Shown piece after piece: positions 61,193-64,000 of a stretch of DNA of 64,000 nucleotides. Positions within the stretch are counted from its first letter, which is position 1. Each line of letters starts with the position of its first letter. The notes beneath the pieces were generated by a model. That model was not told the DNA's origin, searched no databases, and saw only the letters and a list, made by a program, of their open reading frames with translations. Made by a program: the position numbers and the translations under genes. This DNA comes from Burkholderia sp. Bp8992. Lineage in GTDB: Bacteria > Pseudomonadota > Gammaproteobacteria > Burkholderiales > Burkholderiaceae. The DNA is taken from positions 248,001 to 312,000 of the forward strand of contig NZ_QTQI01000004.1 in NCBI RefSeq assembly GCF_003853705.1. The letters run 5' to 3'.

Positions 61193-63250
61193 TTACTCGG
61201 CTTCCAGTTCCATTTCAAAGCACAGGCCATTCTTGCGACCACGCGCCAGCCATCGGACGGTTTCGAAACCTGCTTCGCGCAACAACATGCTTAACTGATC
61301 AGGCATCAGCATGTTGTAGTGAAAATCGCCACCGTAATCCTGCCCACCGAAAAGAACCGTGCGGAAGTGTTCGTATGGATAGGTTCCACGGTAATACTCG
61401 GCAAACATGTGCTCGGCATCGGGCACGATCACGTGTAGCGTTCCGCCAGACTTCAAGATCGAGCGCCAATAAGGCAGAACCTCTCTTCGCAACTGCTCTT
61501 GCGGAAAGTGCTCGATCAGATGTGCCGCGCGTAGAACCGATACCTCACCATTGCCGAACGGAAGACCAGTAGCCTCGGCGACAATATCTACACCAGGCAA
61601 TTCGCGGGAATCGACATTGACATGATCAGCCAAAGGAATGTGTCCGCAGCCGACGTTCAGTTTCAACCCCGTAACACGTGCTTCTTCAACTTTTGCTGTA
61701 TTGATGATTCGCGCCGACACAACGTCAGGCTTATTTGCAAATGCGGCAGCGGCACCGTACTTCAATTCGAACAGAGTTTCCCGTCGAACAAACTCGATTC
61801 GGTTATACGCGCGCTGAATCGAAGCACGGATTTCGTCGACACTTTCGTTCAATGCAGCCGCGCCAGCAGCAAGCTGCTCCACGCTGGAAGCATGGTCTCC
61901 TGCGCGTGCGGCAAACTCTGCCCGCACGACATTCAATGCATGTTGAATGGCGGCGGACTCACTATCTTGCCTGTCGATCAATTCACAAGCGCCATCAATC
62001 CTTGACGCCAACTGACCTCGTTCAAGACTCTCACGGTCGAACTCTTGGGCCAGCCGTGCACATTCGGTGCGAAGCGTTCCAAGTGCACCGTCGACGATGT
62101 CGAGGCGCGCCCCCTGCTGTGCGATCCGATGTACCGATTGGTCCAGGCGCTGCACTTCACTTGCCGCACGCAACGTCGAGTGGTCTACCAGTTGCTCAAG
62201 CATGCTGACACGCGAATCCACCGCCTGAGCCAGAACGGCGCATTCTTCGACTTTTGCAAGTGCACGCTCCCGTTCTTCGTCCTTCTGTGTCGCGTCGACA
62301 AACAGTTTCGCGAATTTTGCGTCGTGCGCCTCGAGCGTCGTGATTGCATGCTCGAGTCTGCCAGAGATACTCGACTTCCAGCCCGGCGTCCCGATTTGTC
62401 CGATTTCTTGCTTAAGGGCAATCAGCCGCGTCAACTGGTCACGCATCGTCGCAGGGATCGACGAAGCGAAGTTCTTGAAAGCTTCCAGTTCATGTGCAAT
62501 CCGCTGAATTTCTGCCGCCAGAACAGAGACAGTCGAGCCGAGTTCGGACGCATCACGTTGCGAAGCCCGCTCCCGTTCGTTGAGCGCATTGACCTCCAAC
62601 TCCGCCATCCGCCGCTCAATGGCGCGCATTGTCGCAGGAATCGACGAAGCGAAATTCCGGAGCGAATCCAGTTCCTCGGCGAGCCGCTGAACGTCAGCCG
62701 CCAGCGTAGCCCGGATCGCATGGATTTCGGACGATTCGCTTTGCGACGAATGCACTTGCCCATTTGCGACCTTACTCTCCAATACCGCCAGTCGACGCTC
62801 GACATCGCGCATGTACTGGTGACTTGAATTCACGGTATTGAAGATAGGGTCGAGATCGCGCTGCCGCTCGAGCTGCGTCTCCAGGGCCCCGATTCTGAGG
62901 TGGCCTTCGGAAGCCAGTTCGCGTCCTGCTCGAATATCGCGCAACACTGCAGGCGCGTCGCCTACGAGCCAGAAGGCAGCGACGATCGTTCCCAAGACTG
63001 GAATTTCCATGACGCGCTCGCCAATGGCGGCGAACTTCATGCCATGCACTCGAGTCCCGAGCTTTCGCGCCTCTGCGCTTCGTGCAATGCTCCGTACGAC
63101 CGCGAACTTGCTCCTCCCGCTGCCAAGCATCCTGCGATAGTGCTGCCGCCCCTCCGGATCGGGCTCTCTCAGCAAAATCCTTTGGTAGCATTGTTCGATG
63201 AGTTGTTCGCCGTTATATGGCAAAAGCTCGGATAGGATTACGGTCTGCAT
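61193..63250 (-). CDS. coiled-coil SAM methyltransferase with DUF4214-like N-terminus
   Basis: 685 residues. The first 70 residues (IEQCYQRILLREPDPEGRQHY) resemble DUF4214. About 120-500 is a long coiled coil with a near-repeat: LRNFASSIPATM recurs as FKNFASSIPATM some 60 residues later. The C-terminal domain (about 530-685) is a class I methyltransferase with LKLNVGCGH, LRAAHLIEHFPQE and LKSGGTLHVIVPDAE. Methyltransferases with a coiled-coil ruler (WbdD) cap and measure ABC-exported chains; this may be a capsule counterpart. Co-transcribed with the bifunctional glycosyltransferase. Confidence 0.8.
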   Translation of the reverse strand: MQTVILSELLPYNGEQLIEQCYQRILLREPDPEGRQHYRRMLGSGRSKFAVVRSIARSAEARKLGTRVHGMKFAAIGERVMEIPVLGTIVAAFWLVGDAPAVLRDIRAGRELASEGHLRIGALETQLERQRDLDPIFNTVNSSHQYMRDVERRLAVLESKVANGQVHSSQSESSEIHAIRATLAADVQRLAEELDSLRNFASSIPATMRAIERRMAELEVNALNERERASQRDASELGSTVSVLAAEIQRIAHELEAFKNFASSIPATMRDQLTRLIALKQEIGQIGTPGWKSSISGRLEHAITTLEAHDAKFAKLFVDATQKDEERERALAKVEECAVLAQAVDSRVSMLEQLVDHSTLRAASEVQRLDQSVHRIAQQGARLDIVDGALGTLRTECARLAQEFDRESLERGQLASRIDGACELIDRQDSESAAIQHALNVVRAEFAARAGDHASSVEQLAAGAAALNESVDEIRASIQRAYNRIEFVRRETLFELKYGAAAAFANKPDVVSARIINTAKVEEARVTGLKLNVGCGHIPLADHVNVDSRELPGVDIVAEATGLPFGNGEVSVLRAAHLIEHFPQEQLRREVLPYWRSILKSGGTLHVIVPDAEHMFAEYYRGTYPYEHFRTVLFGGQDYGGDFHYNMLMPDQLSMLLREAGFETVRWLARGRKNGLCFEMELEAE

Positions 63251-63615
63251 ATTCTTGACTCGGAACGCGGATTGTTACGAAAACAGAAGCCGACGCCGAC
63301 TGAATTTAACTCGCACCAACATTTCTCAAATCAAACCAAATCGAGGAAAACGGATGCGATTAATTCAAGCTGCTGTTTAATAAAAACCTGAACTGACAAA
63401 AGGCTCAACCTGCCTTGGATTGCACGCGTGAACGTCGCCGTGCCCGCGCACAAACTCTACAGGTTGAGCCAGATACCGTTGGCCCGATTCGTCGATATCG
63501 CTTCCCCGGTGTGGAACGGTATCGACGCATGCCCTATCCACGTTTGCCAACGACAATAAATTTGAAAGAACTTCAAGCGAGCGGCCACACTAACTTAGCT
63601 CCATCACCTGGAGCA
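63251..63615 (-). promoter_or_regulatory. intergenic region with long inverted repeat (candidate attenuator)
   Basis: This 365-bp gap lies between the Wza/KpsD-type gene and the methyltransferase gene, both on the minus strand. A perfect 11-bp inverted repeat, GGCTCAACCTG (63402-63412) and CAGGTTGAGCC (63460-63470), has a 47-nt loop. Read on the minus strand it is followed at once by TTTT, so it can act as a terminator or attenuator after the export gene. The part nearest the methyltransferase (63260-63400) is AT-rich and may hold a promoter. No gene was seen. Confidence 0.5.
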
Positions 63616-64000
63616 TCACTTGAATGTTTGCACGCCCGTTACTACCGGATACGCCACCGAGAACACCAGATTCAATACCTTCTGGATCTCGGTGACCGGC
63701 GCGTTCGACACATACAACAGATCCTTGTTGTCGATCATGAAGCTCTGGGCAACAAAGAACGAATTCGGGTCCTTGAGATTCACACGATACACGACCGGTA
63801 CCTTACCATCAGCCGTGGTACGAACAGGGACATTTGGCCATTGCAGCGCGGATGCATTTTCAAGCCGAAAAATGAACACCCCGCGCGGGTCGGAGCGCGA
63901 ATCCTGCAGCCCGCCAGCTCGTGCTAACGCCTGCGCAAGCGTAATACCCTGCGCCTCAAAATTGAATTCTTGGTTCTTGCCTGTCGCACCAAGGGATGTG
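63616..64000 (-). CDS. polysaccharide export outer-membrane protein, Wza/KpsD type (partial)
   Basis: Only the C-terminal 127 residues are inside the window; the gene continues beyond 64000. The visible part reads LAQALARAGGLQDSRSD, then VFIFR, VVYRVNLKDPNSFFVAQ and NKDLLYVSNAP. This is the repeated SLBB-type pattern and end of the BexD/KpsD/Wza family. It forms the outer-membrane channel that receives capsule from KpsE. In B. pseudomallei the matching gene is wcbC (from memory). Confidence 0.85.
   Translation of the reverse strand, partial: TSLGATGKNQEFNFEAQGITLAQALARAGGLQDSRSDPRGVFIFRLENASALQWPNVPVRTTADGKVPVVYRVNLKDPNSFFVAQSFMIDNKDLLYVSNAPVTEIQKVLNLVFSVAYPVVTGVQTFK

Overview
The window is high-GC chromosomal DNA (very G/C-rich third codon positions) from a beta-proteobacterium, almost certainly a Burkholderia of the cepacia complex or a close relative. 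The evidence is gene content and order: the complete ybgC-tolQRAB-pal-cpoB cluster followed by tRNA-Lys, a homogentisate cluster, gcdH with a divergent IclR regulator, glyA-nrdR, and a capsule locus whose wcbOPQRST-like block corresponds, as I remember it, to the capsule I locus of B. pseudomallei. No insertion sequence, phage, CRISPR array or replication origin was seen.

Layout. 0-4.7 kb: D-2-hydroxyacid dehydrogenase, BluB, two MFS transporters. 4.7-10.6 kb (minus): fahA, hmgA, an aromatic-acid permease, a small DUF2783 protein and a flavin hydroxylase, which look like a 3-hydroxyphenylacetate/homogentisate operon. 10.9-14.9 kb: degenerate EAL protein, IclR regulator, glutaryl-CoA dehydrogenase, 1-Cys peroxiredoxin. 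15.2-16.5 kb: three small envelope proteins (YqjD/YqjE type). 16.5-19.4 kb (minus): five overlapping minor-pilin genes. 19.6-21.6 kb (minus): glyA-nrdR preceded by a ZTP riboswitch. 21.7-28.3 kb (plus): an SDR, then ybgC-tolQRAB-pal-cpoB and tRNA-Lys, the tRNA having a consensus-perfect promoter.

28.4-34.0 kb (minus) is a six-gene operon in which four of five junctions are 4-nt stop/start overlaps: GT2 glycosyltransferase, unrecognised exported protein, diiron ferritin-like protein, GT-B glycosyltransferase, PAP2-type membrane enzyme, fatty-acid desaturase. After a short interlude (yiaA, AraC regulator, AhpD-like protein, YafJ-like amidotransferase) comes a second minus-strand operon of about 14 kb (51273 down to 37152): KpsS-like wcbO, SDR wcbP, LtaS/OpgB-like phosphoglycerol transferase wcbQ, a 2545-residue highly reducing polyketide synthase without thioesterase (wcbR), an LpxC paralogue with its zinc and catalytic residues intact (wcbS), an alpha-oxoamine synthase (wcbT) and a GNAT acyltransferase. 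51.7-64 kb is a lower-GC, ABC-transporter-dependent capsule export and assembly block: KpsE, KpsM, KpsT, glycosyltransferases, gmd, rmd, a coiled-coil methyltransferase and the end of a Wza/KpsD-type gene.

The most interesting feature is the two lipid-type operons attached to the capsule locus. A TE-less reducing PKS beside an alpha-oxoamine synthase is the same arrangement that makes sphinganine-like chains in fumonisin biosynthesis. A GNAT acyltransferase, an LpxC-type deacetylase, an LtaS-like enzyme and, about 3 kb away, a desaturase, a PAP2 enzyme of the FPSLHV type and two glycosyltransferases could complete a long-chain-base lipid. I propose that the locus makes a sphingoid-like lipid, possibly the capsule anchor. 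This is inference and nothing in the sequence proves it.
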